From Phycisphaerae bacterium (GTDB lineage Bacteria; Planctomycetota; Phycisphaerae; Phycisphaerales; SM1A02): DNA of 64,000 nucleotides. Location: contig JAEUIU010000029.1 of assembly GCA_016795065.1 (NCBI GenBank), positions 1 to 64,000 of the forward strand, in the 5' to 3' direction. A model generated the notes under the pieces. The model made no database searches. It had not been told where the DNA came from and was given only the letters and a program-made list of their open reading frames with translations. Shown here piece by piece: positions 9,207 to 17,427 of this stretch. Both the position numbers and the translations under genes were made by a program. The first letter of the stretch is position 1; every line of letters starts with the position of its first letter.

Positions 9207-9217
9207 CGAAGCGTTAG
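9207..9217 (-). repeat. 11-bp motif copy 4 (CTAACGCTTCG)
   Basis: Provides the menH TAA stop; extends to TTCGTTC before the menB start on the same strand. Confidence 0.85.
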
Positions 9218-9975
9218 GGAAGGAGGGAGTCGACCAGGGCCGCGACGGCCTCGGGGCGCTCAAGATGCGCGGCGTGCCCGGCGCCTTCGATCACGTCGAC
9301 CCGAACGTGCGGAGCACGACGGGCGACCTCGTGGGCAATGGCAAGATACTTCCCATCGAGCGCTCCAACGGCCATCGACAGGCCTGCACTCATTCCCTCC
9401 AGGCGGTCCCAGAGGCTTGGATTGGAGCCCGGCGAGGCGTTTCGGAGGATGTTCGCCCATGCCGCAGCGTCACCGGCCTCGCGGCGGCGGGCGACGAGCC
9501 CGAAATCAGGATGGTCGCGCAACGACGCGAAAAGCGGCTGCGCATACCACCGCTCGATGAATGCAGAGAGCCCCTGTTGCTCGAGCGCGACCGCAAGAGC
9601 CTCGTCCGCGCCGGCCCGCGCGGCCCGCTCCACGCCGTCCTCAAGACCCGGAGTGGAGGAGATCGCGATGGCCCGACGCAGGAGTTCCGGCCGCGACGCG
9701 GCCAGCGTCATCGTCACGCGACCGCCAAGCGAATACCCGACCACGCTCACCGGCACCACCGAGGCCCGTTCGATCGCGAGGGCCAGGGCTTCCGAGAGGG
9801 CCTGAAGATCGGGCTGCGCCGCGCTGTGCAGCAGAAGATTCGCCCGTAGCACACGTCGATGCATCGTGAGGTCGGCGATCACGGCATCCCAGTCGGCCGG
9901 CTCACCGAGGAAGCCGTGCACCAGGAGAAGAGGCGACGCCTCCTCGCGATAGGGCCGCGGGTCCTCGACAATCAC
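9214..9975 (-). CDS. menH: 2-Succinyl-6-hydroxy-2,4-cyclohexadiene-1-carboxylate synthase (alpha/beta hydrolase)
   Basis: The protein has 253 residues from a GTG at 9973-9975 that makes a GTGA overlap with the menD stop. The alpha/beta-hydrolase core includes [15 protein letters not shown] (oxyanion region), nucleophile serine in [12 protein letters not shown], an Asp in [12 protein letters not shown] and the catalytic His in [14 protein letters not shown]. These match MenH, which removes pyruvate from SEPHCHC. Its position between menD and menB fits that step. Its TAA stop lies in an exact copy of the 11-bp motif. Confidence 0.9.
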   Translation of the reverse strand: MIVEDPRPYREEASPLLLVHGFLGEPADWDAVIADLTMHRRVLRANLLLHSAAQPDLQALSEALALAIERASVVPVSVVGYSLGGRVTMTLAASRPELLRRAIAISSTPGLEDGVERAARAGADEALAVALEQQGLSAFIERWYAQPLFASLRDHPDFGLVARRREAGDAAAWANILRNASPGSNPSLWDRLEGMSAGLSMAVGALDGKYLAIAHEVARRAPHVRVDVIEGAGHAAHLERPEAVAALVDSLLP

Positions 9976-11786
9976 GGCACTCGCTCCGAGGCGTCCGGTC
10001 GCGAACGAGTCGCCGTGGAGATCGACGCCCAAATCGCAGCCCGGACCGCAGCCCGTATCGCCTGATGCACACCCACGTTGACGGCCCGATCGGTCACACA
10101 CTCGATAAAATGCGGCTCCTTGGCGGCGCCAAGTCCGGCCAGCGCCGCTCTCGCTTCGCCGATGGTCGTCACGCGCCGATGGCGAAGGCCGAACATCGCC
10201 GCGGCATGCTCAAAGCCAAGACCATGCGGTGTGCCGAAGAACCGTTCGAAAGCGCCCTGTGCAGAGGGCGACGAGGCGATCGGGAGGAAATGGAAGATCC
10301 CACCGCCGTCGTTGTTGATGACGACGATGTGCAATGGCGTGCCGATTCGCCTTACGTTGGCCAGGCCGCCGAGATCATGAAGAAGCGAGAGGTCCCCGAG
10401 CAGGAGCGCCGCAGGACGTCCTCCAAGGGCCACGCCGACTGCGGTCGAGACAAGCCCATCGATGCCGCTGGCCCCGCGATTGACCACGATGGGGCGATCC
10501 GGGGAGCGGCTGGGATAATGCATGTCGGCGTCGCGGATCGGCATGCTGTTGCCCAGGACGATGGGCATCCCTGCCGGGAACGTACCTAACAGTTCGTGCG
10601 CGACCCATGGTTCGGTGATCGCAGCGCCGTCAGGAGCGGCGATCGCCTTGCCGAGTGCCTCCGTCGCCGCCTCGCCTGCTTGGAGGGCCAAGCTGAGAAG
10701 GGAACTCGGTTGGATTCGGTCGGCGAACGCGCCGAGCGTGGCCACGTCACCGTGAAGTTCAGCCATAGCCCGGTGCGTCTCGTCGAAACGGACCGGACCG
10801 CTGCGCACCACGACGGTCGGCAGACAGGCGAAGTGGGTGTTGATGCGCTTGCTGGTCAGCGGCCCGCCGACCCGCAGCACGAAATCGGGCACGAGGGCGT
10901 CGAAGGCGGCCTTGTCGTCGCCCCAGACATGGTCGGGCAGCGGTACGACCACATCACGATGGGCCGCGCCACGTAGGCCACTGGCCACGTCGGCGACGAC
11001 CGGCCATCGGATCGCGCGGGCCAGCTCCACCACGGAATCGGCCTCGCCATCCGATCCATGCCCGGCGCCCACGACGATGACGCCGGCGCGAGCGGCGAAA
11101 AGGCCTGCCGACTGCGCGTCGTCGCCGCTGATCGCCGCGACGGCTCGTCCCGGAAGCAATCGCCAGACGCGATTCGTGTCGGCATCCCAAGCCCTCAGTC
11201 GGGCGTCGTCGGGCCGACGAAACGCGACGGCCGTCGGGGCGAGAGGTTCGCGAAAACGCATGTTGAGGTGGACCGGACCGGGATGAGGCCGGCGCCCGCG
11301 GACTCGGGCCTCGTCGGCCGTCGAAAGGACGAACGCCCAGTCGATGGACTCGTCGGGACAGGGAAGGTCGAAGGACCAGCGAACAAAGGAACCGAAGAGG
11401 TCGCGCTGCGGGATTGTCTGGTTTGCCCCGCACTCCTGAAGTTCCGCCGGCCGATCGGCGGTGATGACCACCATCGACCGCCCGCTCGCTGACGCCTCGA
11501 CGACCGCCGGCAGGAGATTCGCGACGGCCGTCCCACTGGTCGTGATGATCACCGGCTCACGCCCGGTCGCCGCAGCCCCGAGGGCGATGAAGCCCGCGCA
11601 GCGTTCGTCGGCCACCACCATGTATTCCGTCTGTTCCTCAATGCGACTCGCGGCGATGGCCAGGGGCGAGGATCGTGACCCCGGACAGACGATCACCAGC
11701 GGCAAGCCCCGCGACTGCCGGGCCAGCTCCTCGAGCAGGAGTCCCGCCCACAGGACATTCAGGTTCTCCGCGTCGGCGGCGCTCAT
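9972..11786 (-). CDS. menD: 2-Succinyl-5-enolpyruvyl-6-hydroxy-3-cyclohexene-1-carboxylate synthase
   Basis: A thiamine-diphosphate enzyme of 604 residues from an ATG that overlaps the menF stop (ATGA). The N-terminal domain shows IVCPGSRSSPLAIAA, the cofactor-glutamate region EYMVVADERCAGFIALG and TTSGTAVANLLPAVVEA. The GANQTIPQRDLFG block is MenD-specific. The C-terminal Mg/ThDP motif is LLLGDLSLLHDLGGL plus VINNDGGGIFHFLP, with a DGG-type ending. It condenses 2-oxoglutarate with isochorismate, the committed step. Exact 11-bp motif copy inside at HELLGTFP. Confidence 0.95.
   Translation of the reverse strand: MSAADAENLNVLWAGLLLEELARQSRGLPLVIVCPGSRSSPLAIAASRIEEQTEYMVVADERCAGFIALGAAATGREPVIITTSGTAVANLLPAVVEASASGRSMVVITADRPAELQECGANQTIPQRDLFGSFVRWSFDLPCPDESIDWAFVLSTADEARVRGRRPHPGPVHLNMRFREPLAPTAVAFRRPDDARLRAWDADTNRVWRLLPGRAVAAISGDDAQSAGLFAARAGVIVVGAGHGSDGEADSVVELARAIRWPVVADVASGLRGAAHRDVVVPLPDHVWGDDKAAFDALVPDFVLRVGGPLTSKRINTHFACLPTVVVRSGPVRFDETHRAMAELHGDVATLGAFADRIQPSSLLSLALQAGEAATEALGKAIAAPDGAAITEPWVAHELLGTFPAGMPIVLGNSMPIRDADMHYPSRSPDRPIVVNRGASGIDGLVSTAVGVALGGRPAALLLGDLSLLHDLGGLANVRRIGTPLHIVVINNDGGGIFHFLPIASSPSAQGAFERFFGTPHGLGFEHAAAMFGLRHRRVTTIGEARAALAGLGAAKEPHFIECVTDRAVNVGVHQAIRAAVRAAIWASISTATRSRPDASERVP
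10586..10596 (+). repeat. 11-bp motif copy 5 (CTAACAGTTCG)
   Basis: Inside menD, read as HELLGT with a TTA codon. Confidence 0.85.
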
Positions 11787-13384
11787 GAGGGGCGCACCAA
11801 CCGTTCGATCGTGGCGAGCTTGTGTTCGGTCTCGCGCCACTCGGCGTGGGCGTCGGACCCGGCGACGATTCCCGCCCCGGCGAACGCAATCACCGAATCG
11901 CCTAACACCAGGGCGGAGCGGATCCCAACGCAGACTTCGGTCATCGCACCTAACAATCCGATCGGCCCGGCGTAGAGGCCGCGGTCAAACGGCTCGCAGG
12001 CCCGGATGATCGTCCTCGCCCGCTCCGCCGGCTGGCCGCAGACGGCTGGCGTCGGATGAAGCCGGGCGAGCAGCTCGGCGTCGCCCACGCCCGGGCGCAA
12101 GACCGCGTCCACGGGCGTGCAGAGGTGCTGGACGCGGGCAAGCCGCAGGAGCCGCGCTCCGCGCGCTACGCGCAATGAGTCCACCACATCGGTCAGTCGC
12201 TCGCGAATCCGGTCGAGCACAAGGGCGTGCTCGCGCCGGTCCTTCTCGCTGGCAAACAGTCCCTCAGCGTGGCTTCCGTCGGCCTCCGGCGTCTCGCCGC
12301 GCGGCCGGGTTCCGGCGACCGCTTCGCTCTCGAGGAAGAGCCCGGCGCGCCGGAAGAGCCGTTCCGGACTCGCTCCGACGAAGGCCACGCCTGGGGCCGG
12401 CTCGATCATGAACTGATAGGTCCCAGGCTCGCTTTCGCCGAGGCGGGAGAGAAGTTCACAAGGATCCGCCGGCTCGGCGAGACGGAAGGTGCGAGTGCGG
12501 GCGAGCACGATCTTCCGCACCGATCCAGAGGCGATCTCGTTCAACGTCGCCTGAACCGCCACGTTCCAGGCATCCTCGCTTGAGTCGATCCCTAACTCGG
12601 CGCCGAATCCGGGCGTGTACTCGGGCACCGATGCCTCGGGGTCGTGCACGTGCTCGGCACCCTCGAGTCGCTGCAGCACCTCAAGCGTCGCTTGACCGTC
12701 GCCGACGAGCGTCGCGGCCAGCGTCGTCCGATCGGCCACTCGCCGAAGCTCGATGGCCGGCACGATGACCTGCGTTCGTCCGAAGGGTTCCCACTCGATG
12801 CCGGGTTCTCGCTCGCCGTCGAAGCGACCAATGAGAAGCGCCGTGATCGACAAGTCGGCAGCAAGCAGCTCTAACAGTTCGCTCTCCGCCGGCGAGTCGA
12901 AGGTCCGGGCCGCTCCGACCACCGCGATGGCTACCACGCCATCACGTGTCCGGAAATACGCCCGTGAGCCGGGGCGTTGGGCGGCGAGAAACGCGAGTGG
13001 CTCGGCTCCATCGACCGGCACCTCGACGCGACGTGCGACGGATCCCCCAAGCGTTCCGCCTGAGCCGCCTCCCCCAACCAGCGTTGCAACCTCCTGCCGA
13101 AGCGAGCGGATCGCCTTGGTCAACGCCGGGCTCGATTCAGCCGGGTGCGGGGTTGCGTTGGCCGCCTCCATCTCAGGTTCGGAGAAGGGGACGCGGACGG
13201 TTCGTCGGAATACGGCGCCTGGGACAGCGGCGTTCAGCGGAGTCGCCGGCTGCGGACCATTCGGTGTGCCTGGGGATGCGCGAGTCAACGTCGACTCCTC
13301 CGTGCCACCCACGAAGGGTCTGGCCACGCAGCTCGGAGCACCGGTCGGGGAATCACTTTGGGCACGGGAGGACGATGAACTCAT
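11783..13384 (-). CDS. menF: Isochorismate synthase
   Basis: The protein has 533 residues. The C-terminal two thirds are a chorismate-utilizing domain: SVRKIVLARTRTFRLAE, FVGASPERLFRRAGLFLESEAVAGTRPRG, KDRREHALVLDRIRERL, LHPTPAVCGQPAERA and FDRGLYAGPIGLLGAMTEVCVGIRSALV. PTPAVCG and GLYAGPIG are hallmark isochorismate synthase/MenF blocks. The first 100 residues (Ser/Pro/Thr-rich) are poorly conserved, so a start further in is possible. It heads the men operon; the 125-bp gap upstream is the only obvious place for an operon promoter. Several TTA leucine codons sit in GTTAG cores. Confidence 0.93.
   Translation of the reverse strand: MSSSSSRAQSDSPTGAPSCVARPFVGGTEESTLTRASPGTPNGPQPATPLNAAVPGAVFRRTVRVPFSEPEMEAANATPHPAESSPALTKAIRSLRQEVATLVGGGGSGGTLGGSVARRVEVPVDGAEPLAFLAAQRPGSRAYFRTRDGVVAIAVVGAARTFDSPAESELLELLAADLSITALLIGRFDGEREPGIEWEPFGRTQVIVPAIELRRVADRTTLAATLVGDGQATLEVLQRLEGAEHVHDPEASVPEYTPGFGAELGIDSSEDAWNVAVQATLNEIASGSVRKIVLARTRTFRLAEPADPCELLSRLGESEPGTYQFMIEPAPGVAFVGASPERLFRRAGLFLESEAVAGTRPRGETPEADGSHAEGLFASEKDRREHALVLDRIRERLTDVVDSLRVARGARLLRLARVQHLCTPVDAVLRPGVGDAELLARLHPTPAVCGQPAERARTIIRACEPFDRGLYAGPIGLLGAMTEVCVGIRSALVLGDSVIAFAGAGIVAGSDAHAEWRETEHKLATIERLVRPS
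12871..12881 (+). repeat. 11-bp motif copy 6 (CTAACAGTTCG)
   Basis: Inside menF, read as SELLEL with a TTA codon. Confidence 0.85.
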
Positions 13385-13509
13385 CGCGGGCCAGACGGAG
13401 TGTAGCGGTCACCGAAAATGCCGTCCACGCGAGGGTTATCGAGTCCTCGTCCACTCCTCGCGGCCCTTCTCTGCACCTCGTGCCGCGGTCCGCGCTCAAC
13501 CGGGACTAC

Positions 13510-14409
13510 TCAGGAGTCCTTCTTGCTCTTCTTCTTGCTCGCCTTCCAGATCTCCATCGCTCGGGGCATCAGTTCGGCAAGCCGAGCCTGCCGCGTCTCG
13601 TCGGAAGGGTGCGTTGAGGCCCATTCTGGCGGCTTGTTGCCGCCGATGGAGCCCATGTTCTTCCACAACTCCACCGCCTCGCGCGGGTCATAACCGGCCT
13701 CGGCGGCGATGAAGAGACCAAGCTCGTCCGCTTCGCTTTCCTGGTGCCGACTGAACGGAAGAAGGACGCCGTACTCCGAACCCGCGCCAAACGCGGCCAT
13801 CGTCGCCTGCTGAGCGGTCGGGCTCATCTCCGAAAAGGAAAGCCCCACGCCAACCCCAGCCATGATCGCTTGGGCCGCGGTCTGCTGGCTCATGCGCTCG
13901 CCGCCATGGCGGCCGATGGCGTGCGAGCACTCATGCCCCATGACCGCGGCGAGCTGATCCTCGTTCTTCGCGGCCTTGAAAAGCCCCGTGTAGACCGCCA
14001 TTTTGCCGCCCGGCAGCGCCCAAGCGTTGATCGTGTCTGGGGCATCGATCAGCCGAAACTCCCACGTGAAACCCTTGGTGGCATCGGGATGCAACTTTTC
14101 GGCGGCAGCGGAGACTCGCTTGGTCACCCTCTTGACCATGTCAAACTGCGGCCCGCTCGTCACGAGCTTCGCGTCGGCAAGTTCTTCCTGGTAGGCGCCC
14201 GCCCCGAGCGAGAGTTCCTGTTCGCGCGACATGAAGTTGAATTGGGTCCGGCCCGTGCCGCTCACGGTGGTGCAGCCGGTGAGGGGAAACGCCATGGTCA
14301 TGGCCATGAAAAGGAGCACGACCGATGCCGAAAGGTGCGCCGTGAGCCGGCGACCCAAAACGGCGAGGCGGCCAATCCGAAGAACACAGCTCGATTCGAT
14401 CGGAAGCAT
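13510..14409 (-). CDS. M48-family metallopeptidase lipoprotein
   Basis: The protein has 299 residues from the ATG at 14409. A hydrophobic segment ends in the lipobox FPLTGC (Cys46), so the mature protein is probably lipid-anchored in the envelope. The zinc motif is MGHECSHAIGRH (H159, E160, H163), with the third ligand in the RHQESEADELG block typical of M48 (LoiP/BepA/Oma1-like). NAWALPGGKMAVYTGL is another family hallmark. The tail is lysine-rich (KASKKKSKK). It presumably acts in quality control of envelope proteins. It lies upstream of menF in the same direction, but the gap makes co-transcription uncertain. Confidence 0.9.
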   Translation of the reverse strand: MLPIESSCVLRIGRLAVLGRRLTAHLSASVVLLFMAMTMAFPLTGCTTVSGTGRTQFNFMSREQELSLGAGAYQEELADAKLVTSGPQFDMVKRVTKRVSAAAEKLHPDATKGFTWEFRLIDAPDTINAWALPGGKMAVYTGLFKAAKNEDQLAAVMGHECSHAIGRHGGERMSQQTAAQAIMAGVGVGLSFSEMSPTAQQATMAAFGAGSEYGVLLPFSRHQESEADELGLFIAAEAGYDPREAVELWKNMGSIGGNKPPEWASTHPSDETRQARLAELMPRAMEIWKASKKKSKKDS

Positions 14410-14628
14410 GGCGTGATGGTACCTCGGTCGGCGGCGGCTCAGGAGTCCCAACGGAAGAAGCGAACCGGCGCCGACCGGCCCCTGACCCGACGGGCAAGCA
14501 CGATGACCCGAACCTCTCGCCCGCCCCGACCCCTCGACTTGCGGCAACGTTACGTTTCACCGAGACTTCGTATTCGCAACAGCGCGTCGGATTCCCATCC
14601 TCACGCTTCCGAGCAGAGAGAACCCCCA

Positions 14629-15303
14629 ATGATGACCACTCGACTTCCGCGTCGCTCCAGCTCCACCGAACGACTCGTTCGCAGCCGCGGCGGCGCCGGG
14701 ACGAAGATCCTTCTGGTCCTGAGCGCGATCTTCCTCATCGTCGGCATCGTCGGATTGGTCGTCGCCCGCAATGCGGTCATGAACGACATCTTCCCGACCT
14801 TCGAGAAGATCGGGAAGGAACTCAAGGAAGGCGACGGGCCGAAGTACGTCCTCTCACCCGGCGAAACGAAGGTTGACATGGCAGGCGCCGGCGGCATGAT
14901 CTTCCTCGTCTCCGAGAAGGTCGAGATCGAGGGTAAGGAATACACATACGCTCCCGGCGGCAAGCTGAATATCACGGTCACCGGACCGGACGGCTCGCCG
15001 GTCAAGGTCGAGAAGATCCAGGGCATGCAGCCCATCAAGGTCGAGGGCGGCAGCTCCGTCCATCCGCTCGCCTTCGCTGAGGTTGCCGGCCCCGGCACCT
15101 ACACCATCGCGGCCGATGGCCAAGAGACGCCGGTCTACTTCTTTAGCCTCAGCGGTGCCGATTGGGACGCGATGATCTCCGGCGTGGTCAAGGCGTTCGG
15201 CGGTGGTCTGGCAACCTGCTGCGGGTTCCCGTTGTTCCTCCTCTTCGGCATCATCGGCGGCATCATCCTGATCTTCGGGAAGAAGCCAGCACCGATGCCG
15301 TAA
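14629..15303 (+). CDS. Unknown protein with two membrane segments
   Basis: The protein has 224 residues. Two ATG codons stand in tandem (14629 and 14632) after the purine-rich GAGCAGAGAG. A basic N-terminus precedes a first transmembrane helix (about 25-47, LLVLSAIFLIVGIVGLVVA). An extracytoplasmic beta-rich part of about 130 residues follows (YVLSPGETKVDMAGAGGMIFLVSEKVEIEGKEY, LNITVTGPDGSPVKVEKI). A second helix with paired cysteines (LATCCGFPLFLLFGIIGGIILIFG) comes near the C-terminus. I do not recognise a family. The topology suggests a sensor or assembly protein. It stands alone, divergent from the M48 gene. Confidence 0.75.
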   Translation: MMTTRLPRRSSSTERLVRSRGGAGTKILLVLSAIFLIVGIVGLVVARNAVMNDIFPTFEKIGKELKEGDGPKYVLSPGETKVDMAGAGGMIFLVSEKVEIEGKEYTYAPGGKLNITVTGPDGSPVKVEKIQGMQPIKVEGGSSVHPLAFAEVAGPGTYTIAADGQETPVYFFSLSGADWDAMISGVVKAFGGGLATCCGFPLFLLFGIIGGIILIFGKKPAPMP

Positions 15304-15442
15304 ACCGACCGACGCCGGGCGGCTCGACGACGACGGGTGTATTCTGAGGAGACTCCCAAGCGGATCCTGGTGATCACGCTCGGGCGAAGGTCGCGCACAA
15401 CGTACGCGATCCGCTCACCTTCACGTCCTCCACGGTCGCCGC

Positions 15443-16435
15443 TTGAATTCGCCCCGCGCTCAGCCTCAGCCCTATTGCGTCGTCGACAGTCACACCGAAG
15501 GCGAGCCAACCCGCGTCTTTCTCGATGATCGGGCACCTTTCGCTGGCCGAACGGTCGCCGACCTCCTAGGGGCCTGGCGAACGCCCGAGGGGGGCTGGTC
15601 GGTTCCGCAGGAACTGCTCACCCTGGTCGCCGAACCGAGGGCCGCAGTCGCCACCGTTGGGGCGATCCTCTGCAAGCCAACCCGCCCAGACCACGTTGCC
15701 GGGGTCGTCTTCTTCAACTGCGCCGGGCCGCTGGGCATGTGTGGGCATGGGACGATCGGCCTGGCTGCGACGCTTCGCCACCTCCGGCGCATCGAGGTCG
15801 GAGAGCACCGTTTCGAGACGCCAGTCGGAAGCGTGACCGCCCGCGTTCGGGAGGACGGACGGATCGAGGTCGACAACGTCGAGGCATATCGACATCGTGC
15901 CGGCGTCGAGGTCGAGGTCAACCATCGCGTTGTGCGCGGCGACATTGCATGGGGCGGCAATTGGTTCTACATCGTCGATGAGGATCGCGACCTCGATCTC
16001 GCCCGCGTTGACCAGCAACTCGCCCACGGCGTGGCGATACGAAATGCCCTGGAGCGAGATCGCATCCGCGGCGCGAACGGCGCGGTGATCGACCACATCG
16101 CCCTCTTTGGCCGACCGGTATCGCGCGACGCCGACAGCCGGAACTTCGTCCTCTGTCCTAACGGTTCGTTCGACCGATCGCCGTGCGGAACCGGCACGAG
16201 CGCGAAGCTCGCTTGCCTGGCGAGCGATCGCTCGCTTCTGCCGGGTCAGGTCTGGCGACAGGAGTCGGTCATCGGCTCGCGCTTCGATGCTTGGTTCAGG
16301 ACCGAGCCCGGGCGCGGCGACGCGATCTACCCGACGATCCGCGGTCGGGCGTGGATCGTGGCTGAGACCTCGCTCCTTCTCGATCCCGACGATCCCGCCC
16401 GGGCCAGCGGCTGGGCGGAACTGGCCGAAGCGTAA
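15443..16435 (+). CDS. 4-Hydroxyproline 2-epimerase (proline racemase family)
   Basis: The protein has 330 residues, usual for the family. The only start in this frame near the conserved N-terminus is a TTG at 15443. Both catalytic cysteines are present: MCGHGTIG near residue 99 and SPCGTGTSAKLA near residue 252. A Cys/Cys pair marks epimerases and racemases, whereas trans-3-hydroxyproline dehydratases have Thr at the second site. VVDSHTEGEPTRV and GGNWFYIVDE support the hydroxyproline epimerase branch. It would convert trans-4-hydroxy-L-proline to the cis-D form. The next gene, 9 bp downstream, is a matching deaminase candidate. Confidence 0.88.
   Translation: MNSPRAQPQPYCVVDSHTEGEPTRVFLDDRAPFAGRTVADLLGAWRTPEGGWSVPQELLTLVAEPRAAVATVGAILCKPTRPDHVAGVVFFNCAGPLGMCGHGTIGLAATLRHLRRIEVGEHRFETPVGSVTARVREDGRIEVDNVEAYRHRAGVEVEVNHRVVRGDIAWGGNWFYIVDEDRDLDLARVDQQLAHGVAIRNALERDRIRGANGAVIDHIALFGRPVSRDADSRNFVLCPNGSFDRSPCGTGTSAKLACLASDRSLLPGQVWRQESVIGSRFDAWFRTEPGRGDAIYPTIRGRAWIVAETSLLLDPDDPARASGWAELAEA
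16158..16168 (+). repeat. 11-bp motif copy 7 (CTAACGGTTCG)
   Basis: Inside the hydroxyproline epimerase gene in the sense direction, read as CPNGSF; an in-gene copy where the CTAAC strand is the coding strand. Confidence 0.85.
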
Positions 16436-16444
16436 GGCGGTCTT

Positions 16445-17374
16445 ATGAAGCGAAGCGACTGGACGGGCGTAATGCCCGCACTCACCACCCCCTTTCTCGC
16501 CGACGGCCGCCAGAAGGACGCCATCGACCATCGCTCGCTGGCCGACCTGGTCGGTCGCATGTTCGACGCGGGGTCGACCGCCGTCGTCACGCCGGGCTCG
16601 CTTGGGGAGGGATCCTCGCTTTCCGATGGAGAGAAGGACGAACTCTGGCGCAGTTGCGTGACCGCTGCCGCCGGGCGCGGTCCGGTGATCGCCGCCATCG
16701 CCAGCGCCTCGACCCGCGACGCCGTCGCCTTGGCAATGGCAGCCCAAGCGGCCGGCTGCGGCGGTCTCATGGTGCTACCGCCCTACGTCTATCGAGGCGA
16801 CTGGCGCGAAACCCGTGAGCACGTGAGTGCGGTGATCGAGGCGACCGACCTCTCCTGCATGCTCTACAACAACCCGCCGGCGTATGGCATCGACTTCGTC
16901 CCGGCGCAGGTGCTCGAACTCGCCAAGAGACACACGAACCTGCACGCCGTGAAGGATTCCTCGGGTGACGCCCGGCGTTTCGCCGCGCTCCGGGCCGAGT
17001 GCGACGATCGCTTGGCGCTCTTCGTCGGACTCGACGACTGCATCGTTGAGGGAGTGCGCATGGGCGCCGACGGCTGGATCGCGGGACTGGTGAACGCCCT
17101 GCCCGAAGAATCGGTGCGCCTCGTCCGCTTGGCGATGGCCGAGCGAAGCGCCCCGGATCCGATGCGGGCGCGAGCCGCCACCGACGAACTCTACCGCTGG
17201 TTCCTTCCGCTCCTCAGGCTCGACACCGGACCGAAATTCGTCCAGCTCATCAAGCTCGTGCAGGCTGAGACGGGAACCGGAACCGAGCGGGTGCGCCCGC
17301 CGCGGATGGAACTCGTCGGCGAGGAGCGAGCCCACGCTATCGCCCTGATCCGTACGGCGCTCGCAGGACGTTAG
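16445..17374 (+). CDS. DHDPS/NAL-family class I aldolase, probable 1-pyrroline-4-hydroxy-2-carboxylate deaminase
   Basis: The protein has 309 residues. Schiff-base lysine sits in HAVKDSSGD and the partner tyrosine in SCMLYNNPPAYG. The GTTGE-type loop of true DapA is replaced by TPGSLGEGSSLS, so this is not dihydrodipicolinate synthase; a genuine dapA lies at 46.4 kb. Tight linkage to the hydroxyproline epimerase indicates the D-hydroxyproline catabolic deaminase, giving 2-oxoglutarate semialdehyde. The FAD-dependent D-hydroxyproline dehydrogenase and the semialdehyde dehydrogenase are not in the window. Its TAG stop falls in a GTTAG core. Confidence 0.82.
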   Translation: MKRSDWTGVMPALTTPFLADGRQKDAIDHRSLADLVGRMFDAGSTAVVTPGSLGEGSSLSDGEKDELWRSCVTAAAGRGPVIAAIASASTRDAVALAMAAQAAGCGGLMVLPPYVYRGDWRETREHVSAVIEATDLSCMLYNNPPAYGIDFVPAQVLELAKRHTNLHAVKDSSGDARRFAALRAECDDRLALFVGLDDCIVEGVRMGADGWIAGLVNALPEESVRLVRLAMAERSAPDPMRARAATDELYRWFLPLLRLDTGPKFVQLIKLVQAETGTGTERVRPPRMELVGEERAHAIALIRTALAGR

Positions 17375-17385
17375 GGTGGACGTGA

Positions 17386-17396
17386 CGAACTGTTAG
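17386..17396 (-). repeat. 11-bp motif copy 8 (CTAACAGTTCG)
   Basis: In the 53-bp convergent gap after the deaminase stop; flanked by two further CTAAC cores (17370 and about 17398), the densest cluster in the window. Confidence 0.85.
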
Positions 17397-17427
17397 GCTA
17401 ACGGCAGACCGCGAGGAGTCCTCGCCG

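Noticed and set aside
17370..17402. Three CTAAC/GTTAG cores in 33 bp as a possible operator or terminator
   Set aside because: No stable hairpin with a T-run results. The cores fit the dispersed motif better than a local regulatory site.
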